A stretch of 64,000 bases of DNA, taken from positions 186,001 to 250,000 of the forward strand of contig NZ_JAFICD010000002.1 of the NCBI RefSeq assembly GCF_017833525.1, written 5' to 3'. The stretch comes from Duganella sp. 1411. GTDB taxonomy: Bacteria > Pseudomonadota > Gammaproteobacteria > Burkholderiales > Burkholderiaceae_D. This document shows, piece after piece, positions 52,143-61,449 of this stretch (position 1 is the stretch's first letter; every line of letters starts with the position of its first letter). A model generated the notes under the pieces. It saw only the letters and a program-made list of their open reading frames with translations, ran no database searches and had not been told where the DNA came from. The position numbers were made by a program, and so were the translations under genes.

Positions 52143-53240
52143 ATGATGGTCAGATCGAATCCACTCTTCACGCCAGGCCGCGTCGCGCCGCTAACGATGG
52201 TGCTGGCGTTGGCGCTCGGCGCCGGTGCCGCCAACGCCGGCACCGACGCCAGGCCGGCCGCGCCAACCTCCCCGGCGGCGCTCGGCCAGCCGGCGCTGGT
52301 CACGCCCAAGGCGCTGCACGCGGCGATGCTGGCAGTCGGCGCCGCCGGCAAGCGGCTGGTGGCCGCCGGCGAACGAGGCATCATCCTGTACTCCGACGAC
52401 GCCGGCAAGTCCTGGCGCCAGGCGGCGGTGCCGGTCAGCGTCAGCCTCACGGCGCTGCAATTCGTCGACGGCATAAACGGCTGGGCGGTCGGCCATCAGG
52501 GCGTGGTGCTGCACACCTCCGACGGCGGTGCCACGTGGACCAAGCAACTCGACGGCATCCAGGCCGCCGCGCTGGTGCTGCGCGAGGCCGAGGCGTCCTT
52601 CGGGCCGGAGCGGGACAAGGCGGTGGCGGACGCCAGGCGCCTGGTCGACGACGGACCGGACAAGCCTTTCCTCGACCTGTATTTCGACAGCCCGACCACC
52701 GGCTACGTGCTGGGCGCCTACAACATGATGTTGCGCACCAGCGACGGCGGCGCCAGTTGGCAGCCGTGGCAAAGCCGCGTCGCCAATCCGAAAGGGCTGC
52801 ACCTGTACGGCATGCGCGGCACCGCCGACGCCATTTATCTGGCCGGCGAACAGGGGCTGCTGCTGCGCTCCACCGACAAGGGTGGCAGTTTCAGCGCACT
52901 GCCGTCGCCGTACAAGGGCAGCTATTTCGGGGTGCTGTCGGCGCGCGGAGGAGCGCTGCTGGCATACGGCTTGCGCGGCAACGCGTTCCGCTCCACCGAC
53001 CAGGGCGCGAGCTGGAGCCAGGTGGCGACCGGGGTGCAAACCTCGCTGGCGGCGGGCACGGTGATGGCCGACGGCACGGTGGTACTGGTCAGCCAGGGCG
53101 GCGACGTGCTGCTAAGCCGCGACGATGGCCGCACGTTCGCTGCGCAGGCCGGCACCGCGCTGCCGCTGGCGGCTGTGGCGCAGGCATCGGACGGCGCGCT
53201 GGTGGTGGCCGGGCTACGCGGCCTGCGGCGCGTGCCGTGA
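52143..53240 (+). CDS. YCF48-like/BNR beta-propeller exported protein
   Basis: A 365-residue secreted protein (signal VLALALGAGAANAG) with repeated propeller blades of the form YSDDAGKSWRQ, TSDGGATWTKQ and STDQGASWSQV. YCF48-like propellers frequently accompany DUF1302/DUF1329/RND loci. It probably acts as a periplasmic scaffold. AAAGG precedes the ATG. Confidence 0.82.
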   Translation: MMVRSNPLFTPGRVAPLTMVLALALGAGAANAGTDARPAAPTSPAALGQPALVTPKALHAAMLAVGAAGKRLVAAGERGIILYSDDAGKSWRQAAVPVSVSLTALQFVDGINGWAVGHQGVVLHTSDGGATWTKQLDGIQAAALVLREAEASFGPERDKAVADARRLVDDGPDKPFLDLYFDSPTTGYVLGAYNMMLRTSDGGASWQPWQSRVANPKGLHLYGMRGTADAIYLAGEQGLLLRSTDKGGSFSALPSPYKGSYFGVLSARGGALLAYGLRGNAFRSTDQGASWSQVATGVQTSLAAGTVMADGTVVLVSQGGDVLLSRDDGRTFAAQAGTALPLAAVAQASDGALVVAGLRGLRRVP

Positions 53241-53248
53241 CGCGGAGA

Positions 53249-53300
53249 CACGTAGGGCGGATTAGCGCAGCGTAATCGGCCATGCATGCGCCATCGGCGG
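53249..53300. repeat. REP-like palindrome inside the operon
   Basis: CACGTAGGGCGGATTAGCG... between the propeller gene and the transporter-esterase gene. It is the only REP copy within a likely operon. Confidence 0.8.
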
Positions 53301-53351
53301 CGCATCCGACCGATCGCACCCCTTCTCTCATACGAACATGGTTGGAGCATC

Positions 53352-56300
53352 ATGAATACAGATCACGACTTAGAACAACAGCCGGTCATACGGCGACTCG
53401 AGGACTTCGACACCGCGTCCGGCAACCTTGGCGAACGCGCGCTGTTCAACTACCGGCCGCTGGTCATTTTCCTCTGCCTGCTGGCGACGATCGTGCTGGG
53501 CTTCCAGGCCACGCGCATCAAGCTCAATGCCAGCTTCGAGAAGATGATCCCCAGCGCCCATCCCTACGTGGCGAACTACCTGGCCAACAAGAGCGACCTG
53601 AATGGCCTGGGCAATTCAGTGCGCATCGCGGTGGAGGCGAAAAACGGCACCATCTACGACCGCGCCTACCTCGACACCCTGCAACGGCTCAACGACGAGT
53701 TGTTCCTGCTGCCCGGCGTCGACCGGCCGTTCATGAAATCGCTGTGGACCCCGAGCACCCGCTGGGCCGCCGTGACCGAGGATGGCCTCGACGGCGGCAC
53801 GGTGATCCCGGACGGCTACGACGGTTCGCCCGCCAGCCTCGATCAGCTGCGCGCCAACGTCGCACGCTCCGGCGAAATCGGCCAACTGGTGGCATCCAAC
53901 TTCAAGTCCAGCATCGTCTTCGTGCCGCTGATGGACAAGGTGCCGCAGACCGGCGAACCGCTCGACTACCGCGCGCTGTCCGAAAAGCTGGAGCAAGTCC
54001 GCGCCAAGTACGAAAAGGAAGGCGTAACGATCCACATCACCGGCTTCGCCAAGATCGTCGGCGATCTGATCGAGGGCCTGCAACAGGTATTGCTGTTCTT
54101 CGTGCTGGCGATCGCCATCTGCGGCGCGGTGCTGTTCTGGTACACGCGCTGCTGGCGCAGCACCACGCTGGTGGTGGTGTGCTCGCTGGTGGCGGTGCTG
54201 TGGCAATGCGGCCTGCTCGCCACGCTGCACTATGAACTCGACCCCTACTCCATCCTGGTGCCGTTCCTGGTGTTCGCCATCGGCATGAGCCACGGCGCGC
54301 AAAAAATGAACGGCATCATGCAGGACGTCGGACGCGGCACGCACCGCGTGGTCGCCGCGCGCTACACCTTCCGCCGCCTGTTCGCCGCCGGCCTGACCGC
54401 GCTGCTGTGCGATGCGGTCGGCTTCCTGGTCCTGGTCAGCATCCAGATCAAGGTGATCCAGGACCTGGCCGTCATCGCCAGCATCGGCGTGGCGGTGCTG
54501 ATCTTCACCAACCTGGTGCTGCTGCCGGTGCTGCTGTCGTACACCGGCGTCAGCGCCAGCGCGGCCGAGCGCAGCCTGCGGGCGGACAGCGACACGGCAA
54601 AAAAACCATGGCTGTGGACCTTCCTCGACCGCTTCACGCAGCGCCGCTGGGCGGCGGTCACCGTGGCCGCCAGCGTGCTGCTGGGCGGCCTCGGTTTCGC
54701 CTACAGCCTCAATCTCAAGGTCGGCGATCTCGATCCCGGCGCGCCGGAGCTGCGCGCCGACTCCCGCTACAACCGCGACAACGGCTACCTGGTCTCCAAC
54801 TACGCCGCCAGCTCGGACATCTTCGTCGTCATGATCAAGACGCCGTCCGACCAGTGCACGCAATACGGCACGCTGGCCAAGGTGGACGAGCTGGCGTGGC
54901 AGCTCGAGCAACTGCCCGGCGTCGATTCGACCAACTCGATGGCGGCGCTGAGCAAGCTGGCCACCACCGGCTACAACGAAGGCAACTTCAAATGGTTTGA
55001 TTTGATTCCGAACGCCGGCGCGCTGGGCGCGGTGCAAACCCGCGCGCCGCGCGAGTTGTTCAACCAAAGCTGCTCGCTGCTGTCGCTATACGTCTACCTG
55101 AAGGACCACAAGGCCGAAACGCTGACGCGCGTGGTCGACGCCGTGGAAGCCTTCGCCAGCGCGAACAACACGCCGGAGGTGCAATTCCAGCTGGCCGCCG
55201 GCAGCGCCGGCATCGAGGCCGCCACCAACATCGTCGTCAAGAAGGCCATGCACGACATGCTGTTCTGGGTCTATGGCGCGGTGATCCTGCTGTGCTACGC
55301 CACATTCCGCTCGTGGCGCGCGGTGCTGGTGGCGGTGCTGCCGCTGGTGCTCACGTCGATCCTGTGCGAGGTGCTGATGGTGGTGCTGGGCATGGGGGTC
55401 AAGGTGGCCACGCTGCCGGTGATCGCGCTGGGCGTCGGTATCGGCGTCGACTACGCGCTGTATGTGCTCAGCGTGATGTTGAGCCGCATGCGCGCCGGCG
55501 ACAACCTGTCGGCGGCCTATCTGCACGCGCTGCGCTTCACCGGCCGCGTGGTGATACTGACCGGCGTCACCCTGGCGGTGGCGGTGGCGACCTGGCTGTT
55601 CTCGTCGATCAAATTCCAGGCCGATATGGGCATCCTGCTGGCGTTCATGTTCCTGTGGAATATGGTCGGCGCGCTGGTGCTGGTGCCGGCGCTGGCGCAC
55701 TTCCTGATGCCGGGGAAGACGGCGCGCCAGCCATCGCCGCCGGCCGCGAAAGCCGATCCGGGACAGCGGCCCGCAGCCGCCGCCGCGTCGCTGCGCCACA
55801 CCGTGACGGGCGACGTCATCGGCCGCGAGGACCTGCACGACACGCACGCCTGGCTTGGCCTGCCGTACGCGCAGCCGCCGGTCGGAGCGCTGCGCTGGAA
55901 GGCGCCCCGCCCCGCGCTGCCGTGGGAAGGCGTGCGCGAGGCGCTATCGTGCGGACAACCGGCGATGCAACCGGGCGGCGTCACGCTGGAGCTGCCGCCG
56001 GATCAGTGGGGAGCGCCGGCCGGCTCCGAGGACTGCCTGTCGCTCAACATCTTCGCGCCGCGACTCGCCGCCGAAGCGATCGCACAGCAAGCACCGCTGC
56101 CGGTGATGTTCTGGATACACGGCGGCGCCAACTCGTCGGGCACCGCCGCCACCTACACCACGCTGCGCAATCTGGCGGGGCAGGACCAGGTGGTGGTCGT
56201 ATCGGCCAACTACCGTCTGGGCATCTTCGGCTGGTTCAGTCTCGAGGAGCTGGCGAGGGAGGATGACACCCCCGCCGACCGCTCCGGCAATTTCGGCACG

Positions 56301-57551
56301 CTGGACCTGATCGCGGCACTGGAGTGGGTGCGGCAAAATATCGCCGCTTTCGGGGGCGATCCATGCAACGTCACCATCTTCGGCGAATCGGCCGGCGGGC
56401 TCAATGTCTACACGCTGCTCGCCAGTCCGCTGTCGAAAGGCCTGTTCCACAAGGCGATCGCGCAATCGCCGCTGACGGCCAGCTACACGCGCGCGCAGGC
56501 GCGCAACTACACCGACGACGCGCAACCGGGCCACGCCCTCAGCTCGCGCGAGCTGCTGTGCGAATGGCTGCGGCGCGACGGCCGCGTCGCCGACCGCGCC
56601 GGCGCCAAGGCGCTGGTCGCGTCGATGACGGCGACGGACATCGAAGCCTTCGTCCGCGGACTGCCGCCGCAGGCCCTGCTGGCGCCGGTCAAACAAGGTG
56701 CGCTCAACTTCTACGACTCGCCAACGGTGGTGCAGGACGGTTACGTGCTGCCGGCCGGGCCGCTGGCCGAGGTGTTCTCGGACCGGAGCCGCTATCACGC
56801 GGTGCCGTTCATCGTCGGCACCAACCGCGACGAGTACAAGACCTTCATGTCCAATAATCCGGACTACGTGCGCATGCTGTTCGGGAAGGTGCCTGTGATG
56901 CGCAACCGCGCCCGCTACCAGCGCCACGCGGCCTACATGTCCGCGCTGTGGCAAACCTCCGGCGCGCTCGAACCGGCCAGCGCGATGATCGCCTCCGGCC
57001 ACCCGGACGTGTGGGTCTATCGCTTCGACTGGGACGAGCAGCCGGCCATACCGCTGATTCAGCCGCAGGTATTGCTGGGGGCGGCGCACGTGCTGGAAGT
57101 GGCGTTCGTGTTCCGCGACCTGGATGGCGAGTTCGATCCGTTCCGCTCCTTTACGGCGGCCAATCGGCCGGGCCGCAAGGAGGTCTCGGACGCCATGGCC
57201 GGCTACTGGACGCACTTCGCGCGCCACGGCCAGCCGGGTGGCGAATCGCTGCCGGAATGGCGACGCTGGCACGCCGACCCGTCGCAACCTCGCCTGATGG
57301 TGTTCGACACCAGCGCGGACGGCGGCACCCGGATGGTGGCGCACGACGGCAGCATCGCCGCGCTGAAAACCCTGCTGGCCCAGGACCCGTCGATGCAAAA
57401 CGATCCGCGCGAGCGCAGCGAGCTGTATGGCCGCATGTTCCTGTGGTCGATCTTCGGCGGGCGGGAGGCGGCCCCGGTGCTGGCGGCGTTCGCACGCAAG
57501 CACGGTTATACGGGACGGCCGGAGATGCTGAAGCCGACCTATTGGCCTTGA
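53352..57551 (+). CDS. RND/MMPL transporter fused in frame to a type-B carboxylesterase
   Basis: A 1399-residue single frame. Residues 1-795 are an RND/MMPL transporter with two six-helix halves (VFAIGMSHGAQKMNG, GVGIGVDYALYVLS) and two periplasmic loops. A Pro/Ala linker (about 795-815) leads to a complete carboxylesterase: SEDCLSLNIFAP, WIHGGANSSG, GESAGG with Ser1013, Glu1161 (GTNRDE) and His1246 (GAAHVLEVAFVF). No membrane helix separates the parts, so the esterase should be cytoplasmic. The fusion would couple movement of an ester to its hydrolysis. GGAG precedes ATG 53352. Confidence 0.92.
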   Translation: MNTDHDLEQQPVIRRLEDFDTASGNLGERALFNYRPLVIFLCLLATIVLGFQATRIKLNASFEKMIPSAHPYVANYLANKSDLNGLGNSVRIAVEAKNGTIYDRAYLDTLQRLNDELFLLPGVDRPFMKSLWTPSTRWAAVTEDGLDGGTVIPDGYDGSPASLDQLRANVARSGEIGQLVASNFKSSIVFVPLMDKVPQTGEPLDYRALSEKLEQVRAKYEKEGVTIHITGFAKIVGDLIEGLQQVLLFFVLAIAICGAVLFWYTRCWRSTTLVVVCSLVAVLWQCGLLATLHYELDPYSILVPFLVFAIGMSHGAQKMNGIMQDVGRGTHRVVAARYTFRRLFAAGLTALLCDAVGFLVLVSIQIKVIQDLAVIASIGVAVLIFTNLVLLPVLLSYTGVSASAAERSLRADSDTAKKPWLWTFLDRFTQRRWAAVTVAASVLLGGLGFAYSLNLKVGDLDPGAPELRADSRYNRDNGYLVSNYAASSDIFVVMIKTPSDQCTQYGTLAKVDELAWQLEQLPGVDSTNSMAALSKLATTGYNEGNFKWFDLIPNAGALGAVQTRAPRELFNQSCSLLSLYVYLKDHKAETLTRVVDAVEAFASANNTPEVQFQLAAGSAGIEAATNIVVKKAMHDMLFWVYGAVILLCYATFRSWRAVLVAVLPLVLTSILCEVLMVVLGMGVKVATLPVIALGVGIGVDYALYVLSVMLSRMRAGDNLSAAYLHALRFTGRVVILTGVTLAVAVATWLFSSIKFQADMGILLAFMFLWNMVGALVLVPALAHFLMPGKTARQPSPPAAKADPGQRPAAAAASLRHTVTGDVIGREDLHDTHAWLGLPYAQPPVGALRWKAPRPALPWEGVREALSCGQPAMQPGGVTLELPPDQWGAPAGSEDCLSLNIFAPRLAAEAIAQQAPLPVMFWIHGGANSSGTAATYTTLRNLAGQDQVVVVSANYRLGIFGWFSLEELAREDDTPADRSGNFGTLDLIAALEWVRQNIAAFGGDPCNVTIFGESAGGLNVYTLLASPLSKGLFHKAIAQSPLTASYTRAQARNYTDDAQPGHALSSRELLCEWLRRDGRVADRAGAKALVASMTATDIEAFVRGLPPQALLAPVKQGALNFYDSPTVVQDGYVLPAGPLAEVFSDRSRYHAVPFIVGTNRDEYKTFMSNNPDYVRMLFGKVPVMRNRARYQRHAAYMSALWQTSGALEPASAMIASGHPDVWVYRFDWDEQPAIPLIQPQVLLGAAHVLEVAFVFRDLDGEFDPFRSFTAANRPGRKEVSDAMAGYWTHFARHGQPGGESLPEWRRWHADPSQPRLMVFDTSADGGTRMVAHDGSIAALKTLLAQDPSMQNDPRERSELYGRMFLWSIFGGREAAPVLAAFARKHGYTGRPEMLKPTYWP

Positions 57552-57811
57552 ACACCATCGTTGAAACACCGCGGCACGGGTCTCCGCGAGACCGGCCGCG
57601 ACCGCAATGCTGCGACGCAATATTATTTTTGCGATTATGTTATGACGCGATTGAATAAAAACGCATCCTTATGCTACTCTTCCATCATCCACACTGAGCC
57701 CGCGCAGTAAAAACCGGGTTCCGGGACGCGACTGGTTGACGCCAGCCTGCTTTGTGCACTGCGGCAAGCAAGCTGGCAAACGGTGTTTGTTTCCTTTCAA
57801 GCGAGGGTCAC

Positions 57812-58267
57812 ATGGCAGAGTCAAGTTCGTTCGCACGCGACGGTCACTACATAGTCTGCACGCCCACGCGGTCCGACGATGGCACGTATCGGCCGCGATT
57901 CCGCATTTACCGGGGCACCACCTCCGCTTGCGAGGTGGTGTACGAGCAGAACTTCCCGTCGGAGGCATTCGGTTCCGCCGCCGACGCCAACCGCTACGCG
58001 GCCCAACTGGCAACGTACTGGCTCGACCAATGGCCGATCAAGGGCTCGTACATCCGCGCCACGGACGGCCGCGCGTTCTCCTACCTGGGCACGTACAGCG
58101 TCGGCCACGGCGCCGACTGGAACGCCCGCGTCTATTGCGACGGGGATTTGAAGGGAACGCCGAGCGGCGTCTTCGTCTACAATTTTTTCCGCCACACGAA
58201 CATCACGCATGCGGCGGAAAACATGATCGTCGAATCGATCAATCACGGCATCGGCATCAGGGATTGA
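57812..58267 (+). CDS. Hypothetical protein
   Basis: A 151-residue soluble protein (MAESSSFARDGHYIVC at the start, DWNARVYCDGDLKGTPSG later) with no recognised domain, signal peptide or membrane helix. GAGG lies five bases before ATG 57812. It is isolated between the transporter-esterase gene and a convergent TonB receptor gene. No function is proposed. Confidence 0.6.
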   Translation: MAESSSFARDGHYIVCTPTRSDDGTYRPRFRIYRGTTSACEVVYEQNFPSEAFGSAADANRYAAQLATYWLDQWPIKGSYIRATDGRAFSYLGTYSVGHGADWNARVYCDGDLKGTPSGVFVYNFFRHTNITHAAENMIVESINHGIGIRD

Positions 58268-58291
58268 CGCCCACGCCGCCGGGGCAAGCGC

Positions 58292-60292
58292 TTAAAACTT
58301 CGCGCGCACCCCGAACACCACGTTACGGCCCGGCAGCGGCGAGATATCCTTCAACACCGACGTCGACACGCGGATCTCGTCGTTGGTCAGATTCTTCGCC
58401 AGCAGGAACCACGTCAAATCATACGCGCCGGCCTTCTGCGTGTACGACACATTGGCGTTGACCTGGTTATAGCTTGGCGTAGCGGTGCTCTCGAAGGTCG
58501 CCAAGCGGTCCTGCGATTGCGCGTGCACCAGCGACAGGCCGGCGCGCCACTGCCCCATCTTGTAGCCGGCGCTGGCGCCCAGGCGGGTGGCCGGTTGCAG
58601 CGGCAGGCTGCCGCCCTGATCGAGTTTGCCGCGCGTGGTATCGGCGAACACGCGTCCCGACCAGCCGGCGCCGTGCGGGTTGTATTCCAGCTCCGCCTCG
58701 GCGCCCTGGATGGTGGCATCGGCCTGGCGGAAGATCCGCTGACGCAGCTCCTCGCCCGGATTGCCCTCTTCATCCACCAGCTGACCGGTGATCTGGCCAT
58801 AAATGAAATCGCTGACCTTGTTGCGGAACAGGTTGGCCTTCCAGCGCACCAGGCCCGTGGTCTTCTGCAGCGACAGCTCGATATTGCGCGAGGTCTCCTT
58901 GTTGAAATCGGCGTCACCGATATCGAAGGTGACGGTGGCGTCGTGCGGGCCGGACGAATACAGCTCCTCGGTGGCCGGCGCGCGCTGCGCGTACGACAGC
59001 GTCGCGCCCAGGCCATAACCGGGCACGAACGGCCACATGCCGCCCACCGACGCCGACTTCAGATCGAACGAGCGATCGACGCCGGTGACCGGCTTGCGCT
59101 TGACGCGCTCCACGCGCGCGCCGGCATTGACGCGCACCACGCCCACTTCCGTCTCCTCGACCAGGAAGGCGGCGTTGGAGGTCGAATGCGTGACCGGCAC
59201 CGTATCCGGGCCGCCCTCCGCGCTCAGCGCCGAGAAGTGCGTGTTCTCGGTCTGCACGCCGAAGGTGCCGTGCCAGCCGGCGACCGGCTTGTGCGTCAGC
59301 TCGACGCGCGTTTCCAGCGAACGGTTTTTGAAGATCACCTCCGGCTGGTTCTGGTCGTTGAGCTCCGCGTGCTCGTAGTCCGTGTAGCCGGCCTTGAACT
59401 TGAACGATTCAAAGCCCGGCAGCGGCGCCTTGACCAGGCTGTCGAAATCGTAGCGGGTCTGCTTTTGATCGATCTTCGAGCCCTCGTCGCTCGGAATGCC
59501 ATACAGGTTGGTCAGGTGCGACACCGACGCGCCGACGAAACCCCAGCTATCGACGTACGACGAGCCGACGCCGGCGTTGCGCTGGCGCGTCTCCGAATGC
59601 GGCAGGCGGCCGGACACCGAATCCGGATCGTTGAGCACCCGGTTGCCGGGGATTTTGTAGTCGTCGGTGTTGCGCGCGTTGCCGTCCACGTGCCAGGCCA
59701 TCTTGCCGACCGCGCCGTCCAGGGTGCCCGACAGGTTGCGGCCGTCGTCGACCGTGCTGGCGCGCGCCTCCATCTGGCCGGTCAGCTTCGGTTCCAGCGC
59801 GGTGGGAATGCGTTCGTTGACGACGTTGACCAGGCCACCGATGGCGCCCGAGCCGTACAGCAGCGCCGCCGGTCCGCGCAGGATCTCGATCTGCTGCGCC
59901 ACCGCGCCCTCGGCCGCCACCGCGTGGTCGTTCGACAGGCCCGACACGTCGGACACCGCCATGCCGTTCTCCAGCATCTTCACGCGCGCTCCTTCCAGGC
60001 CGCGAATGATGGGGCGCGAGGCGCCGGCGCCGAAGGCCGATGCCGACACGCCCAGCTCCTGCGACAGCGTCTCGCCGAGCGAGCTGCCGACCTTGTCGCG
60101 CAACTCGTCGCCGGCCAGCACCTTGGCCGGCGTCAGAATCTGGTCGTTGTCGGAATCGCCGAAAGGCGTGGCGGTGACGATCACGCGCGGAACGGCGGTG
60201 TCGTTGGATTTATTGTCGGTCGATTGCGCGTGCGCCAAAGTGGACAAGGCGGACAGGATCGCGCTGGCCAGCAGCGTGCGTTGGATATTCAT
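58292..60292 (-). CDS. TonB-dependent receptor, ZnuD/OprC-like
   Basis: A 666-residue receptor with signal peptide (LLASAILSALSTLAHAQ), plug (SLGETLSQELGVSASAFGAG, SRPIIRGLEGARVKML, IEILRGPAALLYGSGAIGG) and barrel ending RNVVFGVRAKF. The plug resembles metal receptors such as ZnuD more than siderophore receptors. It lies after a small Cys-containing secreted protein, suggesting metal uptake. ATG 60292 gives a clean signal peptide with AGAGG upstream. Confidence 0.88.
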   Translation of the reverse strand: MNIQRTLLASAILSALSTLAHAQSTDNKSNDTAVPRVIVTATPFGDSDNDQILTPAKVLAGDELRDKVGSSLGETLSQELGVSASAFGAGASRPIIRGLEGARVKMLENGMAVSDVSGLSNDHAVAAEGAVAQQIEILRGPAALLYGSGAIGGLVNVVNERIPTALEPKLTGQMEARASTVDDGRNLSGTLDGAVGKMAWHVDGNARNTDDYKIPGNRVLNDPDSVSGRLPHSETRQRNAGVGSSYVDSWGFVGASVSHLTNLYGIPSDEGSKIDQKQTRYDFDSLVKAPLPGFESFKFKAGYTDYEHAELNDQNQPEVIFKNRSLETRVELTHKPVAGWHGTFGVQTENTHFSALSAEGGPDTVPVTHSTSNAAFLVEETEVGVVRVNAGARVERVKRKPVTGVDRSFDLKSASVGGMWPFVPGYGLGATLSYAQRAPATEELYSSGPHDATVTFDIGDADFNKETSRNIELSLQKTTGLVRWKANLFRNKVSDFIYGQITGQLVDEEGNPGEELRQRIFRQADATIQGAEAELEYNPHGAGWSGRVFADTTRGKLDQGGSLPLQPATRLGASAGYKMGQWRAGLSLVHAQSQDRLATFESTATPSYNQVNANVSYTQKAGAYDLTWFLLAKNLTNDEIRVSTSVLKDISPLPGRNVVFGVRAKF

Positions 60293-60383
60293 GGGTAAAC
60301 CTCTAGCTAAAAACATGACAGGTCGCACCGGGGCCGACCAAGCCGGACCACGGTGACGCAAAATTCAGGACGGATTTCGGCTG

Positions 60384-60722
60384 TCAGGCCAGAGGGGGAG
60401 CGCGCGACTGGAAGACGCAAACGGTGCGTTCGCAGGCGGATAAGGTGGCCGGCGTGGCGATCACGCCGCCGCCAAGGGCGACGACCGCGATCGTCGTCGG
60501 CGGCGAGGTGACCGCCGCCGCCATCTGCGCGACGGAGACGCATTCGGCGCAGACCTTGTGCACCGCGATGCGTTTGCGGTGTTCGGCCTGTTCCTCGCTG
60601 CTGAAGGCGGCGTCCGACTGGCTTACACCGATCCAGTGCGAATAGACGTGCGTCGCCCCGATCTGCTGCGTAAAGAGCAGCAGAAGCGCGAGGAACACAT
60701 GCATGATCGGGCGGCGATGCAT
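60384..60722 (-). CDS. Small secreted/membrane protein, DUF2946-like
   Basis: A 112-residue protein with an N-terminal hydrophobic segment (MHVFLALLLLFTQQIGA), a CxxC (HKVCAECVSVAQM) and a second hydrophobic stretch. It resembles the small Cys-containing proteins encoded with metal receptors, including the DUF2946 gene in this window. The start may instead be ATG 60704. It is upstream of, and probably co-transcribed with, the TonB receptor. Confidence 0.6.
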   Translation of the reverse strand: MHRRPIMHVFLALLLLFTQQIGATHVYSHWIGVSQSDAAFSSEEQAEHRKRIAVHKVCAECVSVAQMAAAVTSPPTTIAVVALGGGVIATPATLSACERTVCVFQSRAPPLA

Positions 60723-60876
60723 CGGTCGGAGTTGGCCGGTAAGGGTAAGAAGGCGTTATTCTAACCGCAACGCACAAAAAAGGGGGCGTAGTCCTACATG
60801 CAAGCGACCCACAGGCCGACAGCCTCCGAGCTCTGCAGTGAATAAGATGGGCCACACCCATCGATAAGGACACGCC

Positions 60877-61116
60877 ATGAAAAAGCTCAACGTACCGGCC
60901 AAATTCGCCTTGACCGTGGTTCTCACCGCCGCCGCCGTCACCGGCTGCAAGAAGCAGGATGCCGATCCGTTCACGCCGCAAGCGAAGACGGAGGCCGCGC
61001 AGGACACGGGCTACATCACGCCGCCTATGCCGGCCAACAAGATGCCGCCGCCGGAACCGTCGGCTCCCGCCGCGCCGCTGCCGATGCCGGAATCCGACAT
61101 CCCGGCAGGCCGCTAG
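60877..61116 (+). CDS. Small lipoprotein
   Basis: A 79-residue protein with a type II signal peptide (lipobox AAVTGC, Cys26) followed by a Pro/Ala-rich, unstructured tail. Likely anchored in a membrane leaflet. No family recognised. Confidence 0.65.
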   Translation: MKKLNVPAKFALTVVLTAAAVTGCKKQDADPFTPQAKTEAAQDTGYITPPMPANKMPPPEPSAPAAPLPMPESDIPAGR

Positions 61117-61125
61117 CGCCCGGAA

Positions 61126-61377
61126 TTACAAAACCACGACGCCGCCGCCAACCTGCCCGGCGATCACCGCGCCGCCAATGGCATCCCGCCTCCTGCGCTC
61201 GGAACTGCGCTGATGCTCCGGCGGCGCGCTCAGCACCTTGTAAACAATATGCCTCGGCACGCCATGGCTCATGGCGTATTCCGCTGCGGGCTGCAAACCT
61301 TCGTCGGGAAGGATGGTCAACGCTTCCTCGATGATATCGGCGGTCGCGGTGGGTTTTCGGCGGTCTGATAAAGGCAT
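61126..61377 (-). CDS. Small hypothetical protein
   Basis: An 83-residue protein with an N-terminal helical region (TADIIEEALTILPDEGLQPA), an Arg-rich segment (SSERRRRDAIGG) and a hydrophobic end. The frame is supported only by its ATG with a weak GGAA upstream, and by its place next to, and convergent with, the lipoprotein gene. Confidence 0.4.
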   Translation of the reverse strand: MPLSDRRKPTATADIIEEALTILPDEGLQPAAEYAMSHGVPRHIVYKVLSAPPEHQRSSERRRRDAIGGAVIAGQVGGGVVVL

Positions 61378-61449
61378 TTTTCAATTCCACTAAAAATATT
61401 TAACAGAATTGAGTGTACGCCAAGCAGCGCCATCCATATGTTCGACAGC

